A stretch of 64,000 nucleotides of DNA from Erigeron canadensis. Lineage: Eukaryota; Streptophyta; Magnoliopsida; Asterales; Asteraceae. The notes beneath the pieces were generated by a model. The model made no database searches. It saw only the letters and a list, made by a program, of their open reading frames with translations, and was not told the origin of the DNA. Made by a program: the position numbers and the translations under genes. Within the stretch, counting starts at the first letter, position 1. Every line of letters begins with the position of its first letter. Positions 21,307-32,860 of this stretch are shown here, piece after piece. Location of the stretch: positions 20,276,501 through 20,340,500 of the forward strand of contig NC_057761.1 of assembly GCF_010389155.1 (NCBI RefSeq), read 5' to 3'.

Positions 21307-24033
21307 TTAATATGAATCCGCATTCTTCATCCCATTGAGAAAAATTAACTTCTCAAATCGAGTCTTATCAGATGCTTTGGTATACAGATCAGCTAAATTA
21401 TCATCGGTTATAACCTTTTCCAAATGAATTAACTTCTTTTGGGCACAATCACGCAAGAAATGATGCCTAATATCAATATGCTTGGTGACCTTATGCATGA
21501 CAGGGTTATTTGTAATGTCTATAGCTGACTTATTGTCTATTCTAATAGGAGTATCAAGAAAATCTATACCGTAGTCACGAATTTGTTGCTGAATCCACAA
21601 TACCTGGGAACAGCAGCTACCAGCAGCTATATACTCTGCCTCACATGAAGACTGAGCAACACATGTCTGCTTCTTGCATTGCCACGATACTAATCTTCCT
21701 CCTAACAATTGACAACCTCCCGTCGTAGACTTTCTGTCATTGTTACAACCGCCAAAATCCTAATCAGTATATGCAACAAAATCAAACGTTCCTCCCATTG
21801 GATACCATAGACCAAGCCCTTGGTTTCCCTTAAGATAACGTAGAATACGCTTTGCCGCAGTCAAATGTGACTCTTTCGGACTAGCTTGAAATCTCGCGCA
21901 AAGACAAACAGCGAACATGATATCTGCACGCGAAGCAGTCAGATACATCAATGAGCCAATAATAGCACGATAATAAGTTGCATCCACAAGTTCATCTTTC
22001 GGATCAAGAACCCCTAAACCTTGATTTTGCTGAATAGGAGTACCATATGTCTTGGACTCTAACATTTGAAACCTCTCCAAGATGTCATCGACATACTTAG
22101 ACTGGTGAATAAAGAATCCATCTTTCCTTTGATCTACTTGTAGTCTGAGGAAAAATTGCAATTCCCCCATAGCACTCATTTCAAAAACATTTTTCATGCT
22201 CATTTCAAACTCTTTGCACATCTTTATATTAGATGAACCAAAAATGATATCATCCACGTAAACTTGTACAATCAGATAATCTTACTTCTTCCACTTGATA
22301 AACAATGTGCTGTCTATCGATCCTCTTGTAAATCCATTTGTCAACAAATGCGTAGACAATTTTTCGTACCACACTCTGGGTGCTTGATGCAATCCATAAA
22401 GAGCCTTATCCAAACGATATGCTCTTCTTGGATAATTCGGATCTTCAAACCCAGGTGGTTAGTAAACATACACTTCTTCTTTGACTTCACTGTACAAGAA
22501 GGCACTCTTAACGTCTAACTGATACACCTTTATACCTTTGAAACTTGCAAAAGCTAAAAATAACCTTATAGCTTCAATCCTAGTAACTGGTGCAAAAGTT
22601 TCGTTATAGTCATATCCTTCTCGTTGTGCGAACCCCTGAACAACCAAACGTGCTTTATTTCTGGTAACGATCCCTTTGTCATCTCGTTTGCATTTATGTA
22701 CCCAACGAGTTCCAATCGGTTCTTTACCTCTAGGCACATCTACTAACTCCCAAACTCCAAGTTTTTTAAATTGAGTTAATTCTTCTTGCATAGCTTCAAC
22801 CCAACATGGATCTTGAAGTGCTGCCTTAACATTCTTAGGTTCTAATTATGAAATGAAACCAGAATACAAACACTCAGTTATCAAACCAGTGTCTTTCACT
22901 TCACAGAACAAACTAGTTAGTTCTTTATTCAACTGATTTCTAGTTCGAACAGGTTCTGTAGCATTTCCAAGAATATTTTCAATTGGATGATCCTTATTAA
23001 TTCGATATTGAGGAACCGAATCAACATTCAGACTTTCTCCTAAATTTGTTCTAATCTGAAACTCAGGAGAGCTGAAATCATCTTCCGATTCTTCAGAAAT
23101 AGGATCATCATCAGGTAGTGTAACCTTCAATGGAGTAGGTGGTGTAGTGTTTGCGGGTTCATTATTGTCTGAATCTAGTGTCTTATCCTTATCCTTACCA
23201 CTTTCATCAACATCAGTAGTAGACTGAACGTTGGTTGAAGTAGTATCGACATTCCGAGTAGGCGGAGATATAGGAGTATTATCCATGTGATCTCTTAAAA
23301 TAATCACATCGTCAATTGTCTCAGGATCTGAATAAGAATCAGGACTATGTAGTGAACTAAACACACTATCATAATCGAAGTTTTTGCCACATCTAGAATG
23401 TATAGCGGGCTTATGATTGACAATCTTGACATTTGTTCCCAAATCAACTTTGTCGGTCTGTTTGTTGTAAACCTGTCGAGTTGATGTTCCCGGATTATAA
23501 CCCTTGAGAAATCCCTCTTCAACCTTTGAATCAAACTTTGACTGAGGTAGATACTTCAAGAAAGTACACGGTACACCAAATGGTTCAACATTCTGTAAAT
23601 TCGGTTTCTTTTTATGTAGAAGCTCATAACATGTCTTATTATGACGCTTAACTACAGTAACCCTATTTAAAATATGACAAGCTGTATTCACTGCTTCTGC
23701 CCAAAACATGGTAGGAAGCCCTGAATCTGCAAGCATAGTTCTGGCTATCTCGATTAGAGTCCTATTTTTCCTTTCAGCAACTCCATTCTGTTGTGGTTCA
23801 TATGGAGAACTGTATTGATGTTGGATTCCTTTTGACAAACCAAAGACATCCATCACATTATTCTTGAATTCAGTTCCGTTGTCACTCCTGATTCTCTTAA
23901 CACGAACTCCATAAATATTTTCAGTTTCGACAAAGAAATTTATCAAAATCTGCGGAGTTTCATCTTTCGATTTAAGAAAGAAAACCCATGAGAATATCGA
24001 GTAATCATCAGTAACCACCAAACAGTAATACAT
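21307..24033 (-). pseudogene. copia integrase core, reverse transcriptase and RNase H (stops in frame)
   Basis: One frame from 24033 to 21307 holds, in order, the integrase core (VVTDDYS, IRSDNGTEF, QQNGVAERKNRT, so the catalytic D, D and E are visible), the reverse transcriptase (KARLVVQGFAQ, LDVKSAFL, VYVDDIIF) and the RNase H/Ty1 C-terminal region (QSSCEAEYIAA, DNKSAI, KHIDIRHHF). It ends in NADSY. It is interrupted by stops at 22846-22848, 22459-22461, 22282-22284 and 21760-21762. At least two are TAA where a Gln codon one C-to-T step away would fit. No indel was found in this part. These enzymes copy and insert the element in virus-like particles and the nucleus; this copy cannot make them. 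Confidence 0.88.
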
Positions 24034-24053
24034 CCCACCGATACTTCTTACAT

Positions 24054-24416
24054 TTACTGGACAAATAAATCCATGTGAAGTAACTCGAAAGGATTGGCAA
24101 TAGAATTTTCTTGTTTCGGTTTATGTGCAGACTTTTGCTGTTTACCTTTCAGACAAGGTACACATTTGTCTTCCATTCCAAACCGCTTCATGGGAACACC
24201 GTCAACCAAACCATGTTTGACAATGTCATTCATCTTTCGGAAATTGATATGTCTCATTCTTCTATGCCATAGTAATGATTCAGATTCGTTTGCTTTCGAT
24301 AACAAGCAAACAGACTCCTCTGGATTATCAACACCTAACACAAGGCCATAGATGTCTCTCTTCCTAGGAGCTTTTAGCAGGATCCAGTCTTCAGGAATAA
24401 CATATCCTGGTTTCAA
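24054..24416 (-). pseudogene. copia integrase N-terminal zinc-binding region
   Basis: The HHCC zinc-binding arrangement is visible: LLWHRRMRHIN, then about 30 residues later CVPCLKGKQQ. It is the N-terminal part of integrase. It is separated from the core (24033 downward) by a frameshift just after LLHMDLF, near 24034-24056, which also leaves a TAA. Confidence 0.85.
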
Positions 24417-24478
24417 TATAAGTGCTTCTTTCTCATTAAAATGGACAGTGTTACCCTAGTCACAAATCTGAGAAACAC

Positions 24479-25036
24479 TTAATAAATTATGTGATAACTG
24501 TTCCACATAATTGACTTTCTCCAGCGTAATCTTCCCATTGACAACACACCTTGGCCCGAGATGTTGCCGACCTTGGGACCTGCGAAACTAACATACGAAC
24601 CATTTACATCTTCATAATTGGACAAAACGTTCTTGTCCCCTGTCATGTGCCGAGCATCCACTGTCAACATACCAAAGACTAATAGGCTCCTTGGTTCTCC
24701 CTGCACATTAGACGATAAGATGGTTAGTTTTTAAAGGGTACCCAAACCTTTTGAGGTTTAGGTTTGCTGAATTCATCTCTAATGATTAATTCGGTCCAAT
24801 ATCCATCGCTCTTTAATGGAGCCTTGGATGAAGATGGTGTCACAGACTGTTTCTTAGGTGAAGTGAAACGAGTCTTAGGAGGTGAATTCCTTGGTGAGTG
24901 AGAATTTAAACGAACTATTAATTCTAACAGGAGGGGATCGATTTTGTTGAGTCATCTTCCTAGGTGAATTACTCCTTTGAGGTGTACGAGAACGACTCGA
25001 ACTTACACTACTAAAAGTAGTATTCTGTGAAGGTCC
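24479..25036 (-). pseudogene. copia protease region (decayed)
   Basis: The protease active-site context is visible in pieces: a DSGCS stretch near 24655-24675 in one frame and RHMTGDKNVLSNYEDVNGSY in another, so an indel lies within the motif itself. Further stops and shifts lie between 24707 and 25036. A retropepsin-type protease would process gag-pol; this copy is dead. Confidence 0.7.
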
Positions 25037-26750
25037 CTATCGTTTTGGAGTCTTAGATCTATTATTATGAGCAACAATATCTGAGTCACTAGATCCACCA
25101 GAAGACATACCCTTATCAGGACATCTCCGTTTCCTATTTGGACAGTAACTATAAACATGTCCTACTTCATAACAATAGAAACAAGATTTTTTGGCTCTTG
25201 CTTTCTTAGCTTTATCATCAAACTCAGCTGAAGTCATGCCTAAACATTCTTTAAGTTCAATTGTGGCTGACTCTTCTTTTGATAAACCAGTTGACTCATT
25301 TTTACCCGAAAAATGTACCTTCTTTTGAGAGTTTTTATGAGTCTTGTATGGAGTTAAGGGAACTTCACTAGACGTAGATTCATCCTTATTCCATACTTTA
25401 TCAATCTTGTCATGATCGATCTTTTCAAAATCAATTTCATTTGATGTAAAAACAGTATCATATCCTTTCATTGTAAAACATTTAATGTTCTTATCAACAG
25501 GACAAGTTGACTTTACTTGACTAGATCCTTTAGAAGTACTAGCATCATACACTCCATTCTTAGGATCTACTGGTTTAACAAATGAACTTTCAAGCTTATG
25601 TTTCTTGTTAAGCTCTTTAATTTTATCAATTGAGCTTTTAGAGCTTTTAGGGGTCTTTGGATCAACATTTTGTTTTTCTGAAACTATTGAATCTATTTCA
25701 CCATTGTCAATCTTTTCAGTAAGATGTGTTAGAGACTCTGTATAATTATCATTGAACGGACCTCTAACTTCATTGTAACTCATACCCAAACCACTTTTAT
25801 CTTTTGAATCTTGTGGTACAGGTTTTTGCATTTGCATTGATCGTATTAAATTAGATTCCCTAATTTGATCTAGTCTTGTATTAAGCTTAACTGTTTCCAA
25901 CTTTGCGTCAACTAATTTTTTTCTCCTTTTTAGAAAAGTCCTCAGTTAGTTGAGCATATTGTTCATTTCCCACTTTTTCCATTAGAGCTGACTCTTTTAG
26001 TTTTTCTTTTAATGCAAGAATATCCTTATCAGATGCACGGATTTTATCTTGATAAAGACTTTCTTGTTTTACCAAACCGGAAGTTTTGGCAAACAAAGAG
26101 TCGTTTTCCTTTTTAAACATGTTGTTCTGACTAGTTAAGTTAATAACTGACTTATTCAAAATAAACACCTCAAGTTTTAAATCCGACACCATTCTACATA
26201 CGTCAATTATAGAAGATAAAGAACACGATACCTTCTGATCTGCAGCCTTGCAATCTGCCATGTATGCAACAATATCTTCAGTTATCATACCTTCAGGTAT
26301 CACGAAGTTCTTCATCTGCTCTAAAATGCTCTTCATAGAAATGTCATCAACAAGATTTGATGACTCTTCCTTTTCTTCAGATGCTTTTACTGCAGTCATT
26401 TATTCACTCTCAGATCTTACTGTCTCAGCAACATTACACATATTCTTTTGTACTATCTCAGATGCACTTTCTTCACTTGAGTACACAACATAATCAATTG
26501 TTGCAGCTACCTCATCATATAATTCTACCATGTAGGCATGATTCGAGGTATCATCGGATTGTGTATCCCATTGATAAGTACCATCTGGATTTTGAACAAC
26601 AACAGCCTTTGACTTCAAAAATGGTGACGAAACTGGCTGCTGTGGAGTAACAGGATATGTAATCATTGCTTGCGTCTTATGATTATTCGGTGTAATACCG
26701 CCTTGATTGTAATTTTGATGACCAGCAACAGTATTATCAATCCTCTTAGG
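25037..26750 (-). pseudogene. Extended gag C-terminal region with coiled coil and zinc knuckle
   Basis: This stretch follows the first gag zinc knuckle and precedes the protease. It includes a long coiled-coil-like, lysine/glutamate-rich segment (about 25910-26330: SLFAKTSGLVKQESL, KEKLKES, EDFSKKEKK) and then a second CCHC knuckle CFYCYEVGHVYSYC near 25150. Stops lie at 26751-26753, 26400-26402 and 25037-25039, and a single-base slip lies in an A-run near 25905. A long gag with two separated knuckles is unusual for small copia families and fits large ones. Confidence 0.72.
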
Positions 26751-27967
26751 TCATTGACACTCTCTTGCAAAATGACCAAATCCATCGCAATTATAACATT
26801 TCACCTTGGATTTGTCAAAACCTTTAGTGTCATTACCTATAGGTCTCCCAGTTCTCTGAGTGAATCTTCTAACCTTAATAGTAAGCATAACAAGCTGCCA
26901 TTGTAGATCCATTTCTTCCAAATCATCAGGATCTATTTGATTGTAATCCTCATCAATAACTGCAGGATCAGTAACCTTTCCCCCAATAAATGCTTCATGA
27001 GCATTACAAAAGGCTGAGTAAATACTCATTCTTCCTTCTGCAGAACTCATACTCATTGGCATTGAGTGGAAAGATTGTACGTTGCTCTTAACATTTGAAT
27101 TTGTATTGTCATAAGCAACATATCCGGCAATACCATCAGCATCTACTATTGGTGTAGCTTCTGCACCACTTAGAAATGCATTATTTCCTGAGCTGGAACT
27201 TGCTAAATGAACAGACTTAGCATGATATAAGGATGGATCTTGTGTAAAATCCGAATGAGTGTCTTTAATCCTTCTCTTCATGTCTCTGTTCTTCAGCTTG
27301 GAGACTACCTTCTCAAAATCCCATGTACTGTATTCCTGATCATCTTGAAGTTGATGAACATAACCAGTCCAAGTTTTAGGCAGTGAATCCAGAAACTTAT
27401 CAACTAGCTCAGTTTGAGGATAAACAACTTCAAAGTATGACAACTCAGTGGTCAGATGACTGAATCGAATAATAATCTCGTCAAGAGATTCCCCTTTCAG
27501 TCCATTAAAGGCTTCATACTGACGCTTGAGAAGCTTGATACGGTTTTTCTTCAAAGTTACGTCGCCCTCACAATATCTTTCGATAGCATCCCATAAATCC
27601 TTTGAAGTAGTGTACTTTTTAAACAAATATACACTATCTTGAGGCAAGGCCATAGTAAGAGTAGACAATGCCTTTCCCTCACAGCGTATCTTTTACGTTC
27701 TTCAATAGGCATATCAGCATAAGTATACCTACTGATCACTCCGTTCTTCTCATATGAAGGCCAATCAAAACCTTGAGTTATCACTAGCCACATTTCCATG
27801 TCAGTGAGACGAATGTAGTCTTCAAAACGTCTCTTCCACATCCAATAATTTTCCATACGGAAAAGCTTTGGAGGTGTATTACCCCGACCAACCTCCTGAT
27901 CGTGCATGATCATCTGGATGATAAGTAAGGCATTGGGTGAGTTTGCAGCAGCTGGTAAAGTCGTCAT
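26751..27967 (-). pseudogene. copia gag (UBN2-type) with frameshift
   Basis: Gag begins at the ATG of MTTLPAAANS (27965-27967). The N-terminal part has FRMENYWMWKRRFEDYI. After a frameshift near 27660-27690 it continues with the UBN2 gag signature: LWDAIERYCEG, RIKLLKRQYEAF, LDEIIIRFSHLTTEL, KFLDSLPKTW. The first CCHC knuckle CYNCDGFGHFAREC lies at the end, followed at once by a TGA. Gag proteins build the particle that packages element RNA. The frameshift and the terminal stop make this copy defective. Confidence 0.85.
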
Positions 27968-28019
27968 TTTCGAATCTTTTGGTGACAAATTAAACGAAAT
28001 AACAACGTAGATCGTGTGG

Positions 28020-28160
28020 CACGAAGTCACACGAGGAATACGTGACACGAAGAACACGAGGTCACGCGAGAAGCACGTAACACGAAGAACACGAAGTCAC
28101 GCGAGAAGCACGTGACACGAAGAACACGAAGTTACGCGATGAGCACGTGACACGAAGACA
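28020..28160. repeat. 35-bp tandem repeat in the copia leader
   Basis: Three full units at 28049-28083, 28084-28118 and 28119-28153, with partial units either side. The core holds CACGAAGAACACGAAG and GCACGTGACAC; the CACGTG G-box hexamer occurs in the later units and is CACGTA in the first. Confidence 0.9.
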
Positions 28161-28390
28161 TATGAGGTCACACACCTGAGCACGAAGATTAGTTAGTGCA
28201 GACGTGGTGCGAAGCTAACACGAAGTCAAGTTAGTGCTGTCGTGGGCACTAAGCAAGGATCACCTCGTGCTGACGTAAGCATGAGGTCGCGCGAAGTTAG
28301 ACACGGACACAAAGAAAAACACGAATTTCGAACGAATTTGCAATCAATAGCAAATCAAACAATCTTAAACCTTTTGGTAATCAACCTTAG

Positions 28391-28403
28391 GGCTCTGATA
28401 CCA
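28391..28403 (-). other. Primer binding site of the copia element
   Basis: The minus strand reads TGGTATCAGAGCC, complementary to the 3' end of initiator tRNA-Met, two bases inside the 5' LTR. Confidence 0.92.
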
Positions 28404-28405
28404 CC

Positions 28406-29088
28406 TGTAAGGTGCCCTATTGTTGCGTGGATCGTAATAAGACGTGATTCGTTATGTCAAGAGTGCGGAATCCTCTTGAGATAACTAGATTGCTATTGCC
28501 TTTTGTTGATTAATAAGCAATTAATCAACCCAAGGAGATGCACAAGGCTTGTGGTTCGCGTAGAAGAACACACGAAGGAACAAATAACCTTAGCTCGTAA
28601 ATTCGTGAATATCTCTCAAGAATTCGTAAATCATTAACCTAATTTCGTAGATTAGGTCTTGTATTTGTACTAATTACATATTGGATCGTGTGGGCTTAAG
28701 CCTTAATTACGTATTAGGCCCGAAACAATAAACAATCGATCTGCTTCGTGCTGACGTCAGCATGAGGTTGTTCCTACATGCTGATGACGTCAGCACGAGG
28801 GACGACCCATTGTTCTTTGTTTGACTTCGTTTGACTCGTACATAACATCCAATCACCGTTTAAGTGTTCTACGGCACTTATAAACCTTGATTCTATGTTC
28901 TTGTACCTGCAAAACAATATATAACACACAAACACAATACAAAACTTAAACAGATATAATATTGAAGTTCAAACGTAATCATTAAATATCAACACAAGTT
29001 CTTATTTAAATGATTACACACAAGTTCCTAAAAACATAAATGATAATCAAATCTATGTTGCGATTGTCACAACGAATCTGCATCTACA
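28406..29088 (-). repeat. 5' LTR of the copia element
   Basis: 683 bp. It is 35 bp longer than its partner because of a duplication near 28750-28795 that doubles the TGACGTCA palindrome. It contains the element promoter. About 18 substitutions from the other LTR by hand count. Confidence 0.92.
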
Positions 29089-29454
29089 ATATTACAACAA
29101 CTATAGTATATTAGTATCTATACTAAAGGTAGAGAGATTCTAACCAGAATATATTATACGTAGTAAAACACTAACCAAATTACTGAAACAACTTTATGAA
29201 TGATTTCGTGAAAAAAAGTTATGATTCATTAATCATCATTACCACTCTATAGCTGTTTGACTTTTGGAGCTCCTATTTGACCACCGTGATTGACAGCTCT
29301 TGTGTTGTGGATGCAGGCTAAGAAGGCCTACAAAAGGGTGTACGAGTTTGCATTGCCAACAGACATGGTGCGCAAGTAACCCAAAATTCTCGGTGAAACA
29401 ATCTTACTATATATGTAACAAATTATATGTTGTAAGGTCAAATAGATTTATTAT

Positions 29455-32175
29455 TGTAACATTCGTGATTTTTGACTTGTAAATTAAAGTGACTAAACGA
29501 GATTATATGCAATTTGAATTCGCAATTTAGTGAAAATTTAGCTAAATTGACCCGTTGACGTGACGTGTGCTTGATTTAGTTTATTCTTAATTGATTTAGT
29601 GACTTAAATGCTATTTGACGATTTTATGACGTGTATTATACTACACGAGAATTTATTACGGTACTAAGTCGATATATTACGTAACGTGACGTTTAAATCA
29701 ACTAGAAATGTAATCGGGTGATCCGTGGGTCGACTCATGACCCATGAACCACCCATTTGACCCACCCTCATCCAACCACCAATCTAACCCTTCCCCTTTT
29801 CATCCATTCATTTACTCTTACATCTCTCTCACTAAATGCACCAATAACTCATCTCTCTATCTCTCTAAATTCTTGGGTTAACTTAATGATATCCCAACTA
29901 GATTTGCAATAAATTCATCATCTTTATCATCATTTGATCATCACATCCAAAGATCGTAAGTCAAGTGCAAGAAATATTGGTTTTTAGCTCAATTTCGGTT
30001 TTTAAAGCTTGCTTGGGGTTTTTGGTAAGTAAATCTTGTCTAACATTCTCATTTTTATGTTTATAAACTTATTCTTAACCAAAAAGAAGTGTTCTTGAGC
30101 CATTTTTCCAAGTAAAATTGATAATGGGTCAAATTAGGGTTTTTAATGAACCAAATGGGTCAAAAATCGGGTTTTTGCTTGTTTGATGTTGTGAATCGGA
30201 TTTAAAGAGTGGGTTATGTTCCTAAGCATGTTATTTAGCTAATGTAATCAAGTCTTGTACAATTTTCGGACTAAAATCCATGAAAATCGAAATTAGGGTT
30301 TTTAAAATATAAATATATATATTTTGAGTCAAAAACAAGGATTATTATAAAGAAATGGTTTGTGGATCGATTCAGGTAGGAAATTGGATTTGTTAACATC
30401 CACTTAGGTTATCAAACACGATTACATGGTCGAATTTTGGCTCCAATCGATCTCATAGCTGCTAATTTAAGGATTCTTGAAAGGTCAAACTTTGACTTTA
30501 AAAGTCAACTGCTTCTTCTTCCTTAGAAATTGCCCAGATTCGTCCCAGCTCCCTGCACCAACGTAAATTACGCCCATGGGGGCGTAGGCTACGCCTATCT
30601 GCATCTTCCATTTTCACCTTACGCCTCGCCTCTTCTGTTTACGTCAAACCAGACGCCAAAACCTTACACCTTTTTCTGCAGTACCTTACGCCCCTTATGC
30701 CTCCACTACCGTAGGTTACGCCGGCCACCACCGTAGGTTACGGTGGTGGGGATCTTTTCTTTCATCAGAAATTCTTCCTTTTTCTTGCACCATGACCAGC
30801 CATTGTGAGTCCCTCCTTGACCCTTTTGGTGTCGTGATCGGTCGAAGGAAACATACGAGGGGTGTGGGAACCCTAAACTGTTGATGATATAGAAGAAAGC
30901 ATTTTTAATATATGTATGTGTATAAGTATTCATATGGAGATAAATTTGATTCAGCCTCTTTCTTAGTCTGCCTTTTAGATTGGGCCATTTCTCCCCTTGG
31001 GTCGTCCCTCAGCCCATATGGGTCCTGTTCGTGGTCCAGTCCATCTGAATTCAATTGTCTAACAAACCATGTATCAATAAAATGAAGGTGTGTCGTATTT
31101 TGAGTATAATTAAGCATACGAAGCTGTTTTCAAATGAACTTTTATGTATGTAGGTTTATATAACTAAACTCATTTATATTAACACACCAGTCACCCAAAC
31201 GTGGTGATGAGTCGTCTAAAACTGTAAGTCGATTTAAAAGGACGAATAAAGACTTGTAATGTAAAACGTGTGTACATGTTGATAGGTGGACACATGTGAC
31301 GATCATTGGACAATACTAATTGATTATAAACCCCTCTTTTGCCAATCAAAGGTGAGTTTCGTAGCCCCTATGTTTACATTCTTTGGGGTGGAAAGTGTAC
31401 TTGGTCATTTAAACGTTGTCGGTTGATATACTTTGTTATGATATGGAACGAGGCGTTAGTTATCTAATTGTTTACTTGTGGTATGTGTTAATGGACGTAT
31501 ATGTGCGATGATGGTCGTTGTGGTATATTATATAAGACGTTATGTTATTCATATATATATGGACGTGGACGTAGACGGTGGGTTGACGAATCCACACCCG
31601 GTATGATCATTACCGTGGATATGGGTTGTTTAACCTAAATGAGGACGATATTGCATGTATATGGACGATTATTGGACGTTGATTATGACTTGTGTTGACT
31701 TTTGATAACGTGAAACCCTTTTAGGGTTCTTTGGACGTGATTAGGTATCTTAATCCTCGTATATCATTAACGGTTGTTATTCTGACACACTAAATTCTCA
31801 TTATTTAAACCTACGAATTCACCAACTTTATGTTGACCCATTTTAGTACACTTTTCAGGTGAATCAACGACGTGTTGGATGATGATTGATTGTTTGCATG
31901 CTAGATTTGGACTTGGACTTTATCATGGATCCGTGATTTATAGTTCCCCCTTATGGGTTATGCTTAGGATCATATGCCATCTTTTGTGCTATCTTTTGTA
32001 AACGTTTGATGGTCATGCTCCTTATGCATTTTTGAATGGTCATGGACTTGTATTTGATTATATTGTATGGATTACTAATCCTTTTAATGCATCTAGATTT
32101 GTCTCTATTTAATTTTCATTTCATGCTGTGTTTTTCTTGTGATATCCCATTATTCTGCCTTGTCGGGGTGTTACA
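29455..32175 (+). mobile_element. Solo LTR, TSD ATTAT
   Basis: It begins TGTAACATTCGTG and ends GGGGTGTTACA, and is flanked by ATTAT at 29450-29454 and 32176-32180. The roughly 2.7 kb has no retroelement coding domain. The end structure and length resemble the gypsy LTRs at 48911 and 57359, but the interior is largely different, so it is a related but distinct family. An internal stretch (30560-30745) repeats ACGCC/GTAGGTTACG words. It lies in the downstream flank of the truncated MATE copy. Confidence 0.82.
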
Positions 32176-32254
32176 ATTATACCATGAAACTAGGACTTTT
32201 ATTCATAAAATAAGAGCTCTAAAAGTCGAATTTATATGAAAAATATTTAAACAA

Positions 32255-32395
32255 AAAAACATGACCTAAGTTCGATCTAATAACAAGGAGACCTGTTTCT
32301 TTACAAGAGGTCTTAAGTTCGAGTCTTACCATAGGCAAAAACATCTAAGGATCCTACTATTGGTAACATTTCCGTTTAAAAGAAATATGATATAA
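32255..32395 (+). repeat. Possible SINE remnant
   Basis: Contains AGGTCTTAAGTTCGAGTC, close to a pol III B box, with a preceding TTCGATCTAATAACAAGG segment and an A-rich end (TTTAAAAGAAA). Weak evidence; no clear target duplication seen. Confidence 0.3.
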
Positions 32396-32787
32396 TGTAA
32401 AAAGTACTCAAATAAAAAAGTTACAATCAATTTATGTTTGTTGTTTTCCACATGCGCGCAACTACAACAAACTTCACTTAAACAAAAAAGAAGAGGAATG
32501 ATATATCTACAATTATTAGCAATCTACAACAATGTATACTTTACGTAATTGTAAAATGTATAGTAAAACATGTACATTGTTGTAGATGGCTAATATGTGT
32601 TGTAAATTTGTCGGTTCCCAAAAAAAGGGTTTGTTCACCTGATATAAAACATTATTACACGACTCCAATTTTTAATAGCACTATCAGGTCCCATTGTCCA
32701 ACCCCGTGATGCTTTTCACCTCTGATCTTCTTATGTTATTTATAACCATAACGCAAACAAACAAGCACACACCTGTCATCTAGCTAT

Positions 32788-32799
32788 CTATATATAAAA
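32788..32799 (+). promoter_or_regulatory. TATA box of the MATE gene
   Basis: CTATATATAAAA about 65-70 bp before the ATG at 32861, leaving a short CA-rich 5' leader. Confidence 0.6.
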
Positions 32800-32860
32800 A
32801 CATGTAAAAAATTTTCACAAACATAACTCAATCTCTATTGTAGTAGTTTTGACAATTGAA

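Larger units (their letters stand above)
16631..29088 (-). mobile_element. Ty1/copia retrotransposon (possible Sirevirus type), 12.5 kb, TSD ATATT
   Basis: LTRs at 16631-17278 and 28406-29088 begin TGTAAGGTGCCC and end GCATCTACA. The whole is flanked by ATATT at 16626-16630 and 29089-29093. On the minus strand the order is gag, protease, integrase, reverse transcriptase, RNase H: the copia order. The PBS matches initiator tRNA-Met. The large size, extended gag with coiled coil and second zinc knuckle, and extra ORFs after RNase H are features known from Sireviruses; clade assignment is inference. Many stops and frameshifts make it defective. LTRs are about 97% identical by eye, apart from a 35-bp duplication. 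Confidence 0.9.
16035..29379 (+). pseudogene. Truncated MATE copy: last two exons, split by a copia element
   Basis: Exon 7-like sequence lies at 16035-16121, reading [17 protein letters not shown] and ending DSE before a GT donor. Last-exon-like sequence lies at 29317-29379, starting [18 protein letters not shown] after a TGCAG acceptor. Both correspond to exons 7 and 8 of the full gene at 36240-36326 and 37509-37568, with the intervening intron also homologous. Exons 1-6 are absent; similarity starts only inside intron 6. The copia element at 16631-29088 sits in the intron. A deletion after ATGGTG changes the C-terminus from VS to VRK. With no start and no transmembrane core it cannot encode a transporter. 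Confidence 0.85.

Noticed and set aside
28020..28160. Regular direct repeats that might suggest a CRISPR-like array
   Set aside because: The repeats are contiguous without spacers and sit in a retrotransposon leader in a plant genome.
30530..30933. Open frames on both strands in the solo LTR at 29455
   Set aside because: Short, overlapping and on opposite strands, in repeated ACGCC/GGTTACG sequence; no domain is seen.
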